Shown here in pieces: positions 17,685 to 26,820 of a DNA stretch of 64,000 nucleotides (position 1 is the first letter of the stretch; the number at the start of each line of letters is the position of its first letter). The position numbers were made by a program, and so were the translations under genes. The stretch is from assembly GCF_002192695.1 (NCBI RefSeq), contig NZ_MTLG01000071.1, positions 62,001 to 126,000 on the forward strand. The letters run 5' to 3'. The notes below the pieces were generated by a model, which did no database searches, was not told where the DNA came from, and saw nothing but the letters and a program-made list of their open reading frames with translations. Source of the DNA: Achromobacter xylosoxidans. Its GTDB lineage: Bacteria > Pseudomonadota > Gammaproteobacteria > Burkholderiales > Burkholderiaceae_B.

Positions 17685-18383
17685 TCAGATCACGTAGTTC
17701 TTGTAGCGCTCGATGTAGTCGCGGGCGCTGCCGTTCAATTCGCGCACGCAGCGCTCGGCCTCGTCGCCGTCGCCGCGCACCATGGCGTCCAGCAGGGCGC
17801 GGTATTGCTTGATCCCCATCTCTGAGCGGCCCGGCAGCAGGGCCACGCGGCGCATCGACACGCGGGTGCGGTCGTAGATGCGCTCGATCATGTCGCTTAG
17901 CACTGGATTGCGCGCCAGTTCCTTGATGTGGTTGCGGAACTGTTCGATCGTGGCCACGTGGGCCTCGATGTCGCCGCTTTTCAGGCTCTGTTCGAAAGGT
18001 TCGCCCAGCAGGGCCTGCATCGCTTCCCAATCCGCGGGCGTGGCGTTGGCCATGGCCAGGCGGACGGCCAGGCCGTCCAGCGCCTCGCGCACCTGATACA
18101 GGCGGTAGGTGGTTTCCATGTCGACGAGGGCCACCACGGCCCCCTTGTTGGGCACCCGCTCCACCAGCGCGCGGTCTTCCAGCGTCGCCAGCACTTCGCG
18201 CGCCTTGGCGCGCGGAATCTCGTAGGCCTGCGCCAGGTCTTCTTCCGGCACGCGGGTGCCGGGCAGCAAGGCCTGCGACGCAATGCGTTCCCGCATATCG
18301 AGTATGACTTCGTGGGTGGAGGCCGCCTTGCGTGTTTCGGGGGCGGCGGCGTCAGCAGAGGCAGTCGCGCGTTTAGTGGGCAT
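17685..18383 (-). CDS. GntR family regulator, FadR/FCD-type
   Basis: A 232-residue regulator. A GntR winged helix (about residues 22-95: ILDMRERIASQALLPGTRVPEEDLA, given here as landmark only, then EIPRAKAREVLATLEDRALVE) is joined to an all-helical FCD ligand domain (about 100-225). It is divergent from the catabolic operon at 18.5 kb, and the shared 164-base AT-rich region carries a palindrome and a strong promoter, so it very likely controls that operon in response to its substrate. ATG 18383 has an AGGTG ribosome site; the longer frame would consume the operator region. Confidence 0.9.
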   Translation of the reverse strand: MPTKRATASADAAAPETRKAASTHEVILDMRERIASQALLPGTRVPEEDLAQAYEIPRAKAREVLATLEDRALVERVPNKGAVVALVDMETTYRLYQVREALDGLAVRLAMANATPADWEAMQALLGEPFEQSLKSGDIEAHVATIEQFRNHIKELARNPVLSDMIERIYDRTRVSMRRVALLPGRSEMGIKQYRALLDAMVRGDGDEAERCVRELNGSARDYIERYKNYVI

Positions 18384-18433
18384 GTAGGCACCTGGATTAA
18401 GTGGGGCCAAGCATAGCATATTTTGGACGCAAG

Positions 18434-18445
18434 ATTGTGCACAAT
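18434..18445. promoter_or_regulatory. Candidate GntR operator
   Basis: ATTGTGCACAAT is a perfect 12-bp palindrome in the divergent intergenic region, 27 bases before the -35 box of the catabolic operon. A related half-site GCACAA recurs at 18487-18492 inside the promoter spacer. Palindromes of this size fit GntR/FCD dimers. Confidence 0.6.
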
Positions 18446-18471
18446 TTAGAATGCGTAGTTGTAAATCATCA

Positions 18472-18501
18472 TTGACACAATAAAACGCACAAGAATATAG
18501 T
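18472..18501 (+). promoter_or_regulatory. Sigma70 promoter of the catabolic operon
   Basis: A perfect -35 TTGACA (18472-18477) is followed after 18 bases by TATAGT (18496-18501), one mismatch from consensus. Transcription would start near 18508, about 40 bases before the aminotransferase ATG. The spacer carries a GCACAA half-site, so repressor binding would block it. Confidence 0.75.
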
Positions 18502-18547
18502 GACTTCACTTCGTCGCCGTACCTACTCATCCAAGGAGCCCAGGGCA

Positions 18548-19906
18548 ATGAAAGACGCCGCGCAGTCCCCTCAACTTCCCGGCCCGCAGTGCCAGGCATA
18601 CCTGGCCCGGCGCAATGCCGCGGTCGCGCTGGGCGTGGCCAACGGGCCGCCGGTGTTCGCGGCCGCTGCCCGCGGCGCCACGCTGACCGACCTGGACGGC
18701 AACGCCTACATCGATTTCGCCGGCGGTATCGGCACCCTGAACGTGGGCCACGCGCACCCCGAGGTGGTGGCCGCCGTCCAGGCGCAGGCGGCGCGCTATC
18801 TGCACACCTGCTTCAACATCGTCATGTACCCGGAATACATCGAGCTGGCCGAGGCGCTGGTCGACCTGGTACCCGGATCCTGGCCCAAGAAAGCCATGCT
18901 GCAGACCACGGGCGCCGAAGCCGTGGAAAACGCCATCAAGGTGGCGCGCCGCGCCACCGGCCGGCAGGCGGTGGTGGCCTTCGAGAACGCCTTCCACGGC
19001 CGCACCTACATGGCGCTGTCGCTGACCGCCAAGGCCCCCGCCTACAAGACCGGCTTCGGTCCCTTCGCGTCCGAGGTCTACCGCGCGCCGTTCCCGGTGC
19101 GCTACCGCTCGGGGCTGACCGAAGCCGAATGTTCCGAGGCCGCTTTCAATGAATTCCGCCGCCTGGTCGAAACCGAGGTCACGCCGGAGCAGGTCGCCGC
19201 GGTCATCATCGAACCGGTGCAGGGCGAGGGCGGCTTCCATGCCGCGTCGCCCGCCTTCCTGCAGGCGTTGCGCGCCTATTGCACCCAACACGGCATCGTG
19301 CTGATCGCCGACGAGATCCAGTCGGGCTTCTGCCGCACCGGGGAATGGTTTGCCACCCAGCATGCCGGCATCGAGGCCGACCTTTACACCCTGGCCAAGT
19401 CCATGGGCGGGGGGCTGCCGATAGCGGCGCTGGTGGGGCGCGCCGACCTGATGGACGCGCCGGCCGTGGGCGGCCTGGGCGGCACCTATGGCGGCAACCC
19501 GCTGGCGTGCGCCGCGGCGCTCGCCACCATCGCGGTCATGCGGCGCGAAGACTACGCGGCGCGCGCCCGCGACCTGGGCGGCCGGGTGCGCGCCCGCTTT
19601 GCGGACTGGGCCGGCCAGTACGGCATCGTCGGCGACGTGCGCGGCCTGGGCGCCATGGTGGCGTTCGAAGTCGTGCGCGGCGCGGGCGACGACAGTCCCG
19701 CCGGCGATCTGGCGGCCCATATCGTGCAGGCCGCCTACCAGGGCGGGCTGGTGCTGGTGAAAGCGGGCTTCTACGGCAACGTGATCCGCTTCCTGGCGCC
19801 GCTCTCCATAACCGACGAGGAACTGGCCCGCGGCCTGGACATCCTCGGGCGCGCGGTGGCCGACGCCCAGCGCATCGCCGACGCCCGCGCGTCGCAAGCG
19901 GCTTGA
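18548..19906 (+). CDS. Class III PLP aminotransferase (4-aminobutyrate aminotransferase-like)
   Basis: A 452-residue fold-type I aminotransferase. Landmarks are the IDFAGGIGTLNVGHAHPEV region (about residues 55-75), TGAEAVENAIKVARR (about 120), AFHGRTYMALSLT, IIEPVQGEGG (about 220), LIADEIQSGFCRTG and the PLP lysine K284 in TLAKSMGGGLP. It resembles GabT and other omega-aminotransferases, which move an amino group from an omega-amino acid to 2-oxoglutarate. AAGGAG nine bases upstream fixes ATG 18548. It is the first gene of a run of up to ten co-directional genes and probably removes the amino group early in the pathway. Confidence 0.9.
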   Translation: MKDAAQSPQLPGPQCQAYLARRNAAVALGVANGPPVFAAAARGATLTDLDGNAYIDFAGGIGTLNVGHAHPEVVAAVQAQAARYLHTCFNIVMYPEYIELAEALVDLVPGSWPKKAMLQTTGAEAVENAIKVARRATGRQAVVAFENAFHGRTYMALSLTAKAPAYKTGFGPFASEVYRAPFPVRYRSGLTEAECSEAAFNEFRRLVETEVTPEQVAAVIIEPVQGEGGFHAASPAFLQALRAYCTQHGIVLIADEIQSGFCRTGEWFATQHAGIEADLYTLAKSMGGGLPIAALVGRADLMDAPAVGGLGGTYGGNPLACAAALATIAVMRREDYAARARDLGGRVRARFADWAGQYGIVGDVRGLGAMVAFEVVRGAGDDSPAGDLAAHIVQAAYQGGLVLVKAGFYGNVIRFLAPLSITDEELARGLDILGRAVADAQRIADARASQAA

Positions 19907-19916
19907 GGAGCGCATC

Positions 19917-20897
19917 ATGCACACGCTGTTGAAACTGAAGAACGCGCGCAAGGTGGTCAGCCAGCTGGGCGCGGCCAAGCCGGGCATGGAAGTGCTGGTG
20001 CTGTACGACCTGCACACCCACCACAACGTCGAGCCCCTGGCGATCGCGGTGGACGAGGCGGGCGCCGGCCTGCACCTGCTGCAGATCGCGGGCTCCGCGC
20101 GCCACGGCCGGCAGTTGTCGCCGGTGGTGGCCCAGGCCATGCAGGGGGCCGACCTGGTCATCGCGCTGACTCGCGCCAATGCCGCGCACACCGACGCGCG
20201 CCAGCAGGCCACGCGCGCCGGGGTCGGCGTGATCGTGCTGCCGGAATCGCATCTGCCCGACTTCTTCCTGGCCGAGGGCTGGGACTGCGACTTCGACGCG
20301 CTGCGCCCGCAGATCCAGGGGTTGGCCGACGCGCTGACCCGCGCCGACACGGCCCGCGTCACCAGCGAACTCGGCACCGACGTGACCATGAGCATCGCCG
20401 GCCGCCACGGCCGCGCGCTGCACGGCTTTGCCAACACCACCGACATTTCGGCGGGCTATTGCCTGGAGTCCAGCCTGGCGCCGGTGGAGGGCACGGCCGA
20501 AGGCGTGATCATGGTCAACGCCAGCATTCCCGGCGTCTCGCTGATCCGCGACGAGCCCGTGCGCATCCATATGGAAAAGGGCATGGCGGTGGCCATCGAG
20601 GGCGGCGCGGTGGCGCGCCAGTTCCGCGAACTGCTGGCCAGCTTCAACGATCCGCAGGTATACAACCTGGGCGAACTGGGCGTGGGCATGAACCCGCGCT
20701 GCCAGTTGGACGGCACCATGCTGTCCGACGAGTCGGTCTACGGCTCGATCCAGCTGGCGCTGGGCACCAGCGCCTATATCGGCGGCACCGTCAAGGCGGC
20801 GGCGCACTACGACACCATCGTCACCGACGCCACGCTGGAACTGGACGGCAAGGTGGTGCTCAAGGGCACCGAACTGCGCCTGGAGGACGCGGCATGA
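19917..20897 (+). CDS. COG2309 (aminopeptidase T / NicX-like) metalloprotein
   Basis: A 326-residue protein of the family that includes M29 leucyl aminopeptidase T and 2,5-dihydroxypyridine 5,6-dioxygenase NicX. An alpha/beta N-terminal part (GMEVLVLYDLHTHHNVEPLA near residue 22) precedes a C-terminal metal domain: PVRIHMEKGMAVAIEGG near residue 215, NLGELGVGMNPRCQLDG near 250, and AAAHYDTIVTD near 295, whose HxD matches the metal-binding HxD of NicX as I recall it. Whether it is a peptidase, a dioxygenase or something else cannot be decided from sequence. GAGGAG precedes the start, and the stop overlaps the next gene (ATGA). Confidence 0.75.
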   Translation: MHTLLKLKNARKVVSQLGAAKPGMEVLVLYDLHTHHNVEPLAIAVDEAGAGLHLLQIAGSARHGRQLSPVVAQAMQGADLVIALTRANAAHTDARQQATRAGVGVIVLPESHLPDFFLAEGWDCDFDALRPQIQGLADALTRADTARVTSELGTDVTMSIAGRHGRALHGFANTTDISAGYCLESSLAPVEGTAEGVIMVNASIPGVSLIRDEPVRIHMEKGMAVAIEGGAVARQFRELLASFNDPQVYNLGELGVGMNPRCQLDGTMLSDESVYGSIQLALGTSAYIGGTVKAAAHYDTIVTDATLELDGKVVLKGTELRLEDAA

Positions 20898-21667
20898 GCA
20901 TAGACCTGAGCCGCGACGCCGACGGCGTGGCCACCGTGCTGATGAACCGCCCGGAAAAGCGCAACGCGTTCACGCTGGACATGTACCGGGAATTCGGCCG
21001 GGTCATGCGCGAACTCGACGCCGACGACGCCGTGCGCTGCGTGGTGCTGCGCGGCGCGGGCGGCGCTTTCTGCGCCGGCAGCGACATCGGCGGCTTCGAG
21101 GAAGACCGCGACGGCGCCGCGCAGGCGGCCGAGTACGCGCTCTTCACCCTGTCCATGACCGACACGCTCAAGCACCTGCGCCACCCCACCGTGGCCTGCA
21201 TCGAAGGCGTGTGCGTGGGCGGCGGGCTGGAGCTGGCCGCGCTGTGCGACATCCGCATCGGCGGGCGCAACAGCCGCTACGGCATCCCGGTGAACCGCAT
21301 CGGCCTGACCGTGGACCACCAGGAACTGGCCGACCTGATCCGCGTGGTGGGCGCCGCGCGCGTGCTGGAAATCCTGCTGGAAGGAAACATCTTCGGCGCC
21401 GAGGAAGCCATGTCCAAGGGCCTGCTGACCCGCGTGGTGGATGACGAGCGCGTGGCGGAACAAACCTACGCCACCGCCCGCCGCATCGCCGCGGCGGCGC
21501 CGCTGGTCAATCGCTGGCACAAGCGCTTCGTGGGCCAGCTGCGCGAAGGACGCGCGTTGACTCCGGACGAACGCAGCGAAGCCTACGAATGCTTCGGCAC
21601 CGAGGATTACCGGCGCGGCCGCGAAGCCTTCGCCGCCAAGCGCATTCCCGAATTCATCGGCCGCTGA
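20894..21667 (+). CDS. Enoyl-CoA hydratase/isomerase family protein
   Basis: A 257-residue crotonase-fold protein with NRPEKRNAFTLDMYREFG near residue 17, the oxyanion-hole strand FCAGSDIGGFEED (about 57) and the second one in IEGVCVGGGLELAALCDIRIG (near 100; given as landmark only). It should hydrate, isomerise or cleave an acyl-CoA. It starts inside the stop of the previous gene. Together with the CoA-transferase it implies that the carbon skeleton left after transamination is handled as a CoA thioester. Confidence 0.88.
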   Translation: MSIDLSRDADGVATVLMNRPEKRNAFTLDMYREFGRVMRELDADDAVRCVVLRGAGGAFCAGSDIGGFEEDRDGAAQAAEYALFTLSMTDTLKHLRHPTVACIEGVCVGGGLELAALCDIRIGGRNSRYGIPVNRIGLTVDHQELADLIRVVGAARVLEILLEGNIFGAEEAMSKGLLTRVVDDERVAEQTYATARRIAAAAPLVNRWHKRFVGQLREGRALTPDERSEAYECFGTEDYRRGREAFAAKRIPEFIGR

Positions 21668-21696
21668 TCCGGCCATCGACCCAAGACGGACCGCAT

Positions 21697-22896
21697 ATGA
21701 CTCAAGCTGCATCCCCCCTTGCCGGCATCAAGATCCTGGATCTCTCGCAGATCATGGCCGGCCCGTACTGCACCATGGTGCTGGCCGACCTGGGCGCCGA
21801 GGTCATCAAGGTCGAGAAGACCGGCGCCGGCGACGACTCGCGCGAAATGGGCCCTTATGTGAACGGCGAATCCACCTGTTTCGCCCAGATCAACCGCAAC
21901 AAGCAGGGCGTGGCGCTGAACCTGAAGGACCCCGAGGCCCGCGAGGTGCTGTACGAGCTGGCGCGCTGGGCCGACGTGGTGGTGGAGAACTATCGCGTGG
22001 GCGTGACCAAGTCGCTGGGCGTGGACTACGAAACGCTGTCGCGCATCAATCCGCGCCTGGTGTATTGCTCCATCTCGGGCTACGGCCATTCCGGACCCTA
22101 TGCGGGCAAGGGCGGCTTCGACCTGGTGGCCCAGGGCATGAGCGGCATCATGAGCATGACGGGCGAACCCGGCGGGCGGCCCTTGAAGTCGGGCATCGCC
22201 ATCTATGACGTGGGGGCGGGCCTGACCGCGGTCTACGCCATCCTGGCCGCCTGCATCCACCAGATGAAAACGGGCGAAGGCCAGCACATCGACATCGCGC
22301 TGGCCGAGTGCGGGCTGCCCTGGTTCGTCTGGGAAGCCGCCGCCTATTTCGCCGACGGCACGGTGCCGGAAGGCACCGGCAGCCGCCACCGGGTGTCGGC
22401 GCCATACCAGGCGTTCAACACGCGCCAGGGCTACATCATGATAGGCGCGGCCAACCAGCGCACCTGGGAACGGCTGTGCGGGGACGTGCTGGAACGTCCC
22501 GAGCTGATCACCGATCCGCGCTTCATCACGAACTCCGACCGGCTGACCCATATCGCCGAGCTGGAACCCATACTGGAAGCGGAGTTCGCACGCGCCGACG
22601 CGGCCGAATGGATCGAGCGCTGCGAGCGGGCCTCGGTGCCTTGCGGCCCGATCAACGACTTCGGCCAGGCCATGCAGGACCCGCACTACCTGGCGCGCGG
22701 CATGGTGCAGGAACTGGACCATCCGGCGCTGGGCAAGATGAAGACCATCGGCATTCCGACCAAGTTTTCCAAAACCCCAGGCGCCTTGCGCACGGCGGCG
22801 CCGCTGATGGGCCAGCACACCGACGAGGTGCTGCGCCGCTTCGGCGTGGCGGAAGACAGCATTGCAGGCATGCGCGCCCGAGGAGTCATCGCGTAG
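21697..22896 (+). CDS. Family III (CaiB/BaiF) CoA-transferase
   Basis: A 399-residue CoA-transferase. It has the N-terminal motif LAGIKILDLSQIMAGPYC, the catalytic aspartate D171 in GIAIYDVGAGL, the small domain (about 225-330, with VPCGPINDFGQAMQDPHYLARGM) and the return tail ending in MGQHTDEVL. These enzymes move CoA between carboxylic acids via an aspartyl-CoA intermediate. In this operon it probably activates the acid produced after deamination. It starts 29 bases after the hydratase gene. Confidence 0.92.
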   Translation: MTQAASPLAGIKILDLSQIMAGPYCTMVLADLGAEVIKVEKTGAGDDSREMGPYVNGESTCFAQINRNKQGVALNLKDPEAREVLYELARWADVVVENYRVGVTKSLGVDYETLSRINPRLVYCSISGYGHSGPYAGKGGFDLVAQGMSGIMSMTGEPGGRPLKSGIAIYDVGAGLTAVYAILAACIHQMKTGEGQHIDIALAECGLPWFVWEAAAYFADGTVPEGTGSRHRVSAPYQAFNTRQGYIMIGAANQRTWERLCGDVLERPELITDPRFITNSDRLTHIAELEPILEAEFARADAAEWIERCERASVPCGPINDFGQAMQDPHYLARGMVQELDHPALGKMKTIGIPTKFSKTPGALRTAAPLMGQHTDEVLRRFGVAEDSIAGMRARGVIA

Positions 22897-23015
22897 CAGG
22901 CAAACCGCAGCAGGCAGTATCGAAGTCGCATCCAAGCTCCAAGGGGACGCCGGCCGTTAGAACGCCGGCGGCTATTCGAAGTTGAACAAAGATGTTCACG
23001 CCGCAAGGAACCTTC

Positions 23016-24251
23016 ATGACACAGCCCATCCATCTTTCCCGCCGCGGCTTCATCGCGGCCAGCGCCGCGCTGGCCGCCTGCGGCGCGCTTCCCTCCCTGG
23101 CCAGGGCGCAATCGGCCCAGCCGTTCCGCCTGGGGGCGCTCAATTCCATCACCGGCGTCGGCGGCCCCTACGGGCCGGCCATGCTGGAAGCCATCAAGAT
23201 CGCCATTGACGAGGTCAACGCCGCCGGCGGCGCCGCCGGCCGCAAGATCCAGCTTTACGCCGAAGACGACCAGACCAAGCCCGACGCCGCCGTGCTGGCC
23301 GTGAAGAAGCTGATCGAGATCAACAAGGTCGAGGCCGTGGTCGGCATCTGGCCGTCGTCGGTGGGCCTGGCCGCCATGCCCATCACCAATGCCGCCGGCC
23401 TCATCACCATGAACACCTGCGGCGCGCCGGAAATGCTGACCGAGAACAAGCAGGGGCTGGCCTGGATGTTCCAGGCGTCCAACGCCGTGTTCGGCCGCGC
23501 CTTTGCGGAGGTGGCGCGCCAGCGCGGCTTCAAGCGGCCGGCGGTCATGGCCTTCAATAACTCCACCTTCGTGGGGCAGGCCAACTACTTCCGTGATGCC
23601 TGGCAGGAGAAGGGCGGCAAGGTCAGCGCCTTCACCATCTACGAACCCAACCAGACCACCTACCGCACCGAGCTGACCAAGGTGCTGGCCTCCAAGCCCG
23701 ACGTGATCTCGCTGAGCGCCTACCGGCCCGACGCCACCATCATCCTGAAGGAATGGTTCCAGACCGGCCAGGACTGCAAGTTCATCATGCCCGGCTGGAC
23801 CGCCAACGAAGACCTGGTGAAGGCGCTGGGCAAGGAAGCCACCGAGGGCATCATCTCGATCTCCAACGTGGCCGCCCACGAGCACCAGGCGTACAAGACC
23901 TTCGCCGCCGAATTCCGCAAGCGCACCAAGCGCGAGCCGGACATCTTCGCGTCGCAGTCCTACGACATGGTGATCACGCTGGCGCTGGCGATCGAGGCGG
24001 CGGGGGCGACCGCGGACGTGGCCGCCATCAACGGCAAGATCCGCGCCGTGACCGCGCAGGGCGGGGGCGAGAAGGTCAGCGGCTTCGCGCAAGGCCAGGC
24101 GCTGCTGCGCGCCGGCAAGCCGGTGGACTACGACGGCGCGTCCTCGCGCCTGGACTTCGGCAAGCAGGGCGAGACCGTGCCGGACTTTGGCGTCTTCGAT
24201 ATCCGCGACGGCAAGCTGGTGCTCAAAGAAGTCATCGCCGGCCAGGTCTGA
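23016..24251 (+). CDS. Branched-chain-type ABC transporter substrate-binding protein
   Basis: A 411-residue periplasmic binding protein of the LivJ/K type. It starts with a twin-arginine-like signal (LSRRGFIAASAALAACGALP, cleavage near ARAQS) and has two alpha/beta lobes, with NSITGVGGPYGPAMLEAIKIA near residue 45. I chose ATG 23016 because AAGGAA precedes it; the ATG at 22992 lacks one. It opens a complete five-gene importer inside the catabolic operon. Relatives bind branched-chain amino acids, amides, urea or aromatic acids, so the ligand here is probably the pathway substrate rather than leucine. Confidence 0.92.
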   Translation: MTQPIHLSRRGFIAASAALAACGALPSLARAQSAQPFRLGALNSITGVGGPYGPAMLEAIKIAIDEVNAAGGAAGRKIQLYAEDDQTKPDAAVLAVKKLIEINKVEAVVGIWPSSVGLAAMPITNAAGLITMNTCGAPEMLTENKQGLAWMFQASNAVFGRAFAEVARQRGFKRPAVMAFNNSTFVGQANYFRDAWQEKGGKVSAFTIYEPNQTTYRTELTKVLASKPDVISLSAYRPDATIILKEWFQTGQDCKFIMPGWTANEDLVKALGKEATEGIISISNVAAHEHQAYKTFAAEFRKRTKREPDIFASQSYDMVITLALAIEAAGATADVAAINGKIRAVTAQGGGEKVSGFAQGQALLRAGKPVDYDGASSRLDFGKQGETVPDFGVFDIRDGKLVLKEVIAGQV

Positions 24252-24279
24252 CGATAAAAAACACTAGGGGAACACAAGT

Positions 24280-25155
24280 ATGGATGCAATCACCGTCATC
24301 AACGCCGCCATCAACGGCGTTGTGATCGGGATGCTGCTGGCCTTGCCGGCACTGGCGATCACGCTGGTGTTCGGCATCGCCCGCTTTCCCAACGCCGCCA
24401 GCGGCGACTACATGACGTTGGGCGCCTACGCCGCCGTCTTCACCCAGGCGCTGGCCGGCGGCTCGATGCTGGCGGGCGGCCTGGCCGCCGTCGCCGCCAC
24501 CACCCTGGTCAGCCTGTTCTTCTATGCCTGGGTGTTCCGGCCGCTGGAGTCGCGCTCCAACGTGTCGCGCCTGATCGCGTCCATCGGCGTGGCGTTCGCG
24601 CTGCGCAGCACGATCACCTTTTTCGCGGGACAGGACCAGTACACCTTCGACCTGCCGCTCACGCGCGCCTGGAACTTCGGCGGCGTGCGCATCCTGCCCA
24701 CCGACCTGTACATCGTCGGCACGGCGGTGGCGGCGCTGGCGCTGGTGTTCGCCCTGATGCACATGACCCCGACGGGGCGGCGCATGCGGGCGGTGGCCGA
24801 CAACCCCGAGCTGGCCGCGGCCAGCGGCATACGCGGGCGGCGCGTGATGATCACGCTGTGGAGCATCGCGGGCGCGTACTGCGGGCTGGGCGGCGTGCTG
24901 CTGGGCATCAAGGCGGTGGTGATTCCCGAACTGGGCTGGGAATTGCTGATGCCCATGTTCGCGGCCGTGATCCTGGGCGGCATCGGCAATCCGGTGGGCG
25001 CCATCGTCGGGATCATGGTGTTCAGCATTGCGCAGGAAGTCGCCAGCCTGGTGGTCGGGCCGGCCTACAAGATCGTGTTCGCCTTCGCGGTGCTGCTGTG
25101 CGTGTTGCTGCTGCGTCCCCAGGGCATCTTCGGCCGTCCGATGGCGGCGAGGTGA
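24280..25155 (+). CDS. livH: LivH-type ABC permease
   Basis: A 291-residue permease with about eight hydrophobic helices. The LivH region GVVIGMLLALPALAITLVFG lies at residues 12-31 and the cytosolic EAA-like loop ADNPELAAASGIRGRRVM near 175, where the ATPase docks. It forms the membrane channel with the next gene product. It starts 28 bases after the binding-protein gene. Confidence 0.93.
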   Translation: MDAITVINAAINGVVIGMLLALPALAITLVFGIARFPNAASGDYMTLGAYAAVFTQALAGGSMLAGGLAAVAATTLVSLFFYAWVFRPLESRSNVSRLIASIGVAFALRSTITFFAGQDQYTFDLPLTRAWNFGGVRILPTDLYIVGTAVAALALVFALMHMTPTGRRMRAVADNPELAAASGIRGRRVMITLWSIAGAYCGLGGVLLGIKAVVIPELGWELLMPMFAAVILGGIGNPVGAIVGIMVFSIAQEVASLVVGPAYKIVFAFAVLLCVLLLRPQGIFGRPMAAR

Positions 25156-25159
25156 AATC

Positions 25160-26062
25160 ATGGAAGCCTATCTGATTGCTATCGCCATCGGGATCCTGAT
25201 CTACATGCTGCTGGCCTTCGGCCTGTCGCTGCACTACGGGTTCACCGGACTGATCAACTTCGGCCACGTCGGCTTCTTCGCCATCGGCGCCTATACCTCG
25301 GCCTTGCTGTCGCTCAAGGGCGTGCCGATACCGATATCCATGGCGGCGGCCGCCGCCTTCGCGGCGCTGGCGGCTTGGCCGCTGGGCATGATCGCCTTGC
25401 GGCTGGGCAGCGACTACCTCGCCATCGTGACGCTGGGCTTTTCGGAGTCGGTGCGCATGATGCTGCAGACCGAGGAATGGCTGACGCGCGGCATGCACGG
25501 CCTGCCCGGCATCCCGCGGCTGTTCGCCGGCTGGGCCTCGCCGCAGACGGTGGACCTGTGGATCATGCTGCTGCTCCTGGCGGTCAACGCCGGCGCCTTG
25601 TTCCTGATCCACCTGGTGATACGCAGCCCCTTCGGCCGCGTGATCGAGGCGGTGCGCGACAACGAGGTGGCGGTGCGGGCGCTGGGCAAGGACCCGGCCC
25701 GCTTCAAGACCCGTTCGCTGATGCTGGGCGCGGGCCTGGCCGGCCTGGCCGGCGCCTTCCAGGCGCACTACCTGACCTTCATCAGCCCGGAACAGTTCGT
25801 GCCGCTGATCACCTTCTACATCTGGATCGCCATCATCCTGGGCGGGGTGGGGCGCTTGAGCGGCGTGGTGGCCGGCACGGTGCTGCTGGTCGGGTTCCTG
25901 GAAGGCTCGCGCTTCGTGCGCGACTTCGTCGGCGGCATCTCGGAGGTGCAGATGGCCAGCGTGCGCATCGGCGTCATTGGCCTGGCGCTCATCTGCGTGG
26001 TGCTTTACCGGCCCCAGGGCATTTTCGGCAATGCTGCCGCTACGCGCAGGAGAAAGGCATGA
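25160..26062 (+). CDS. livM: LivM-type ABC permease
   Basis: A 300-residue permease with about eight to ten hydrophobic segments. It has the LivM N-terminal motif YGFTGLINFGHVGFFAIGAY (residues about 27-46) and the cytosolic loop RDNEVAVRALGKDPARFKTR near 170. It pairs with LivH. ATG 25160 follows the livH stop by two bases; the longer frame overlaps livH and is not family-like. Confidence 0.93.
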   Translation: MEAYLIAIAIGILIYMLLAFGLSLHYGFTGLINFGHVGFFAIGAYTSALLSLKGVPIPISMAAAAAFAALAAWPLGMIALRLGSDYLAIVTLGFSESVRMMLQTEEWLTRGMHGLPGIPRLFAGWASPQTVDLWIMLLLLAVNAGALFLIHLVIRSPFGRVIEAVRDNEVAVRALGKDPARFKTRSLMLGAGLAGLAGAFQAHYLTFISPEQFVPLITFYIWIAIILGGVGRLSGVVAGTVLLVGFLEGSRFVRDFVGGISEVQMASVRIGVIGLALICVVLYRPQGIFGNAAATRRRKA

Positions 26063-26820
26063 CGCTGCTTTGCATCAAAGGGCTGAGCGCCAGCTTCGGC
26101 GGCTTCAAGGCGCTGGACGACGTGTCGCTGGAAGTGTGCAAGGGTGAAATGGTCGGGGTGATCGGCACCAACGGCGCGGGCAAGAGCACGCTGTTCTCGG
26201 TGGTCACGGGCTACATCCCGCCCAGTTCCGGGTCGGTGCGCTTCGCGGACGAGGACATCACGGGCATGGCCGTGCACCAGCGCGTGCGCCGAGGGCTGGC
26301 GCGCACCTTCCAGGTACCGCGCGAGTTCAGCCAGCTGACGGTCTTCGACAACATGATGGCGGCCGCGCCGGACCAGCGCGGCGAAAAGCTGGCGGCGCTG
26401 GTCTTCGCCCGCCGCGAGGTGGCCCGCGAAGAGGCGCGCAACGCGGAGCGCGTGCACGAGCTGCTGGCCTTCCTGAACCTGTCGCGCGTCGCGGACGAGC
26501 CGGCCGGGAAGCTGTCGGGCGGCCAGAAGAAGCTGCTGGAGCTGGGGCGGCTCTTGATGCTGGAGCCGCGCTGCATCCTGCTGGACGAGCCGTTCGCCGG
26601 CGTCAATCCGGTGCTGATCGAAGAGCTGTCGGCGCGCATCGTGGAACTGAACCAGCGCGGCCTGACCGTCGCCATCATCGAACACAACCTGGAAGAGCTG
26701 TCGCGCATCGTGCCGCGCATGTACGTCATGGACCGTGGCCGCGTCATCGCCGAAGGCACGCCCGACAGCGTCCTGGCCAACGAACAGGTGCGCGAAGCGT
26801 ACATGGGGGGAGTGATATGA
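26059..26820 (+). CDS. livG: LivG-type ABC ATPase
   Basis: A 253-residue ATPase with Walker A GTNGAGKST (near residue 37), the LivG-type VRRGLARTFQVPREF Q-loop region, ABC signature LSGGQKKLLELGRLL (about 150) and Walker B RCILLDEPFAGVNP. ATG 26059 overlaps the livM stop by four bases, and its own stop overlaps livF. Confidence 0.95.
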   Translation: MTLLCIKGLSASFGGFKALDDVSLEVCKGEMVGVIGTNGAGKSTLFSVVTGYIPPSSGSVRFADEDITGMAVHQRVRRGLARTFQVPREFSQLTVFDNMMAAAPDQRGEKLAALVFARREVAREEARNAERVHELLAFLNLSRVADEPAGKLSGGQKKLLELGRLLMLEPRCILLDEPFAGVNPVLIEELSARIVELNQRGLTVAIIEHNLEELSRIVPRMYVMDRGRVIAEGTPDSVLANEQVREAYMGGVI

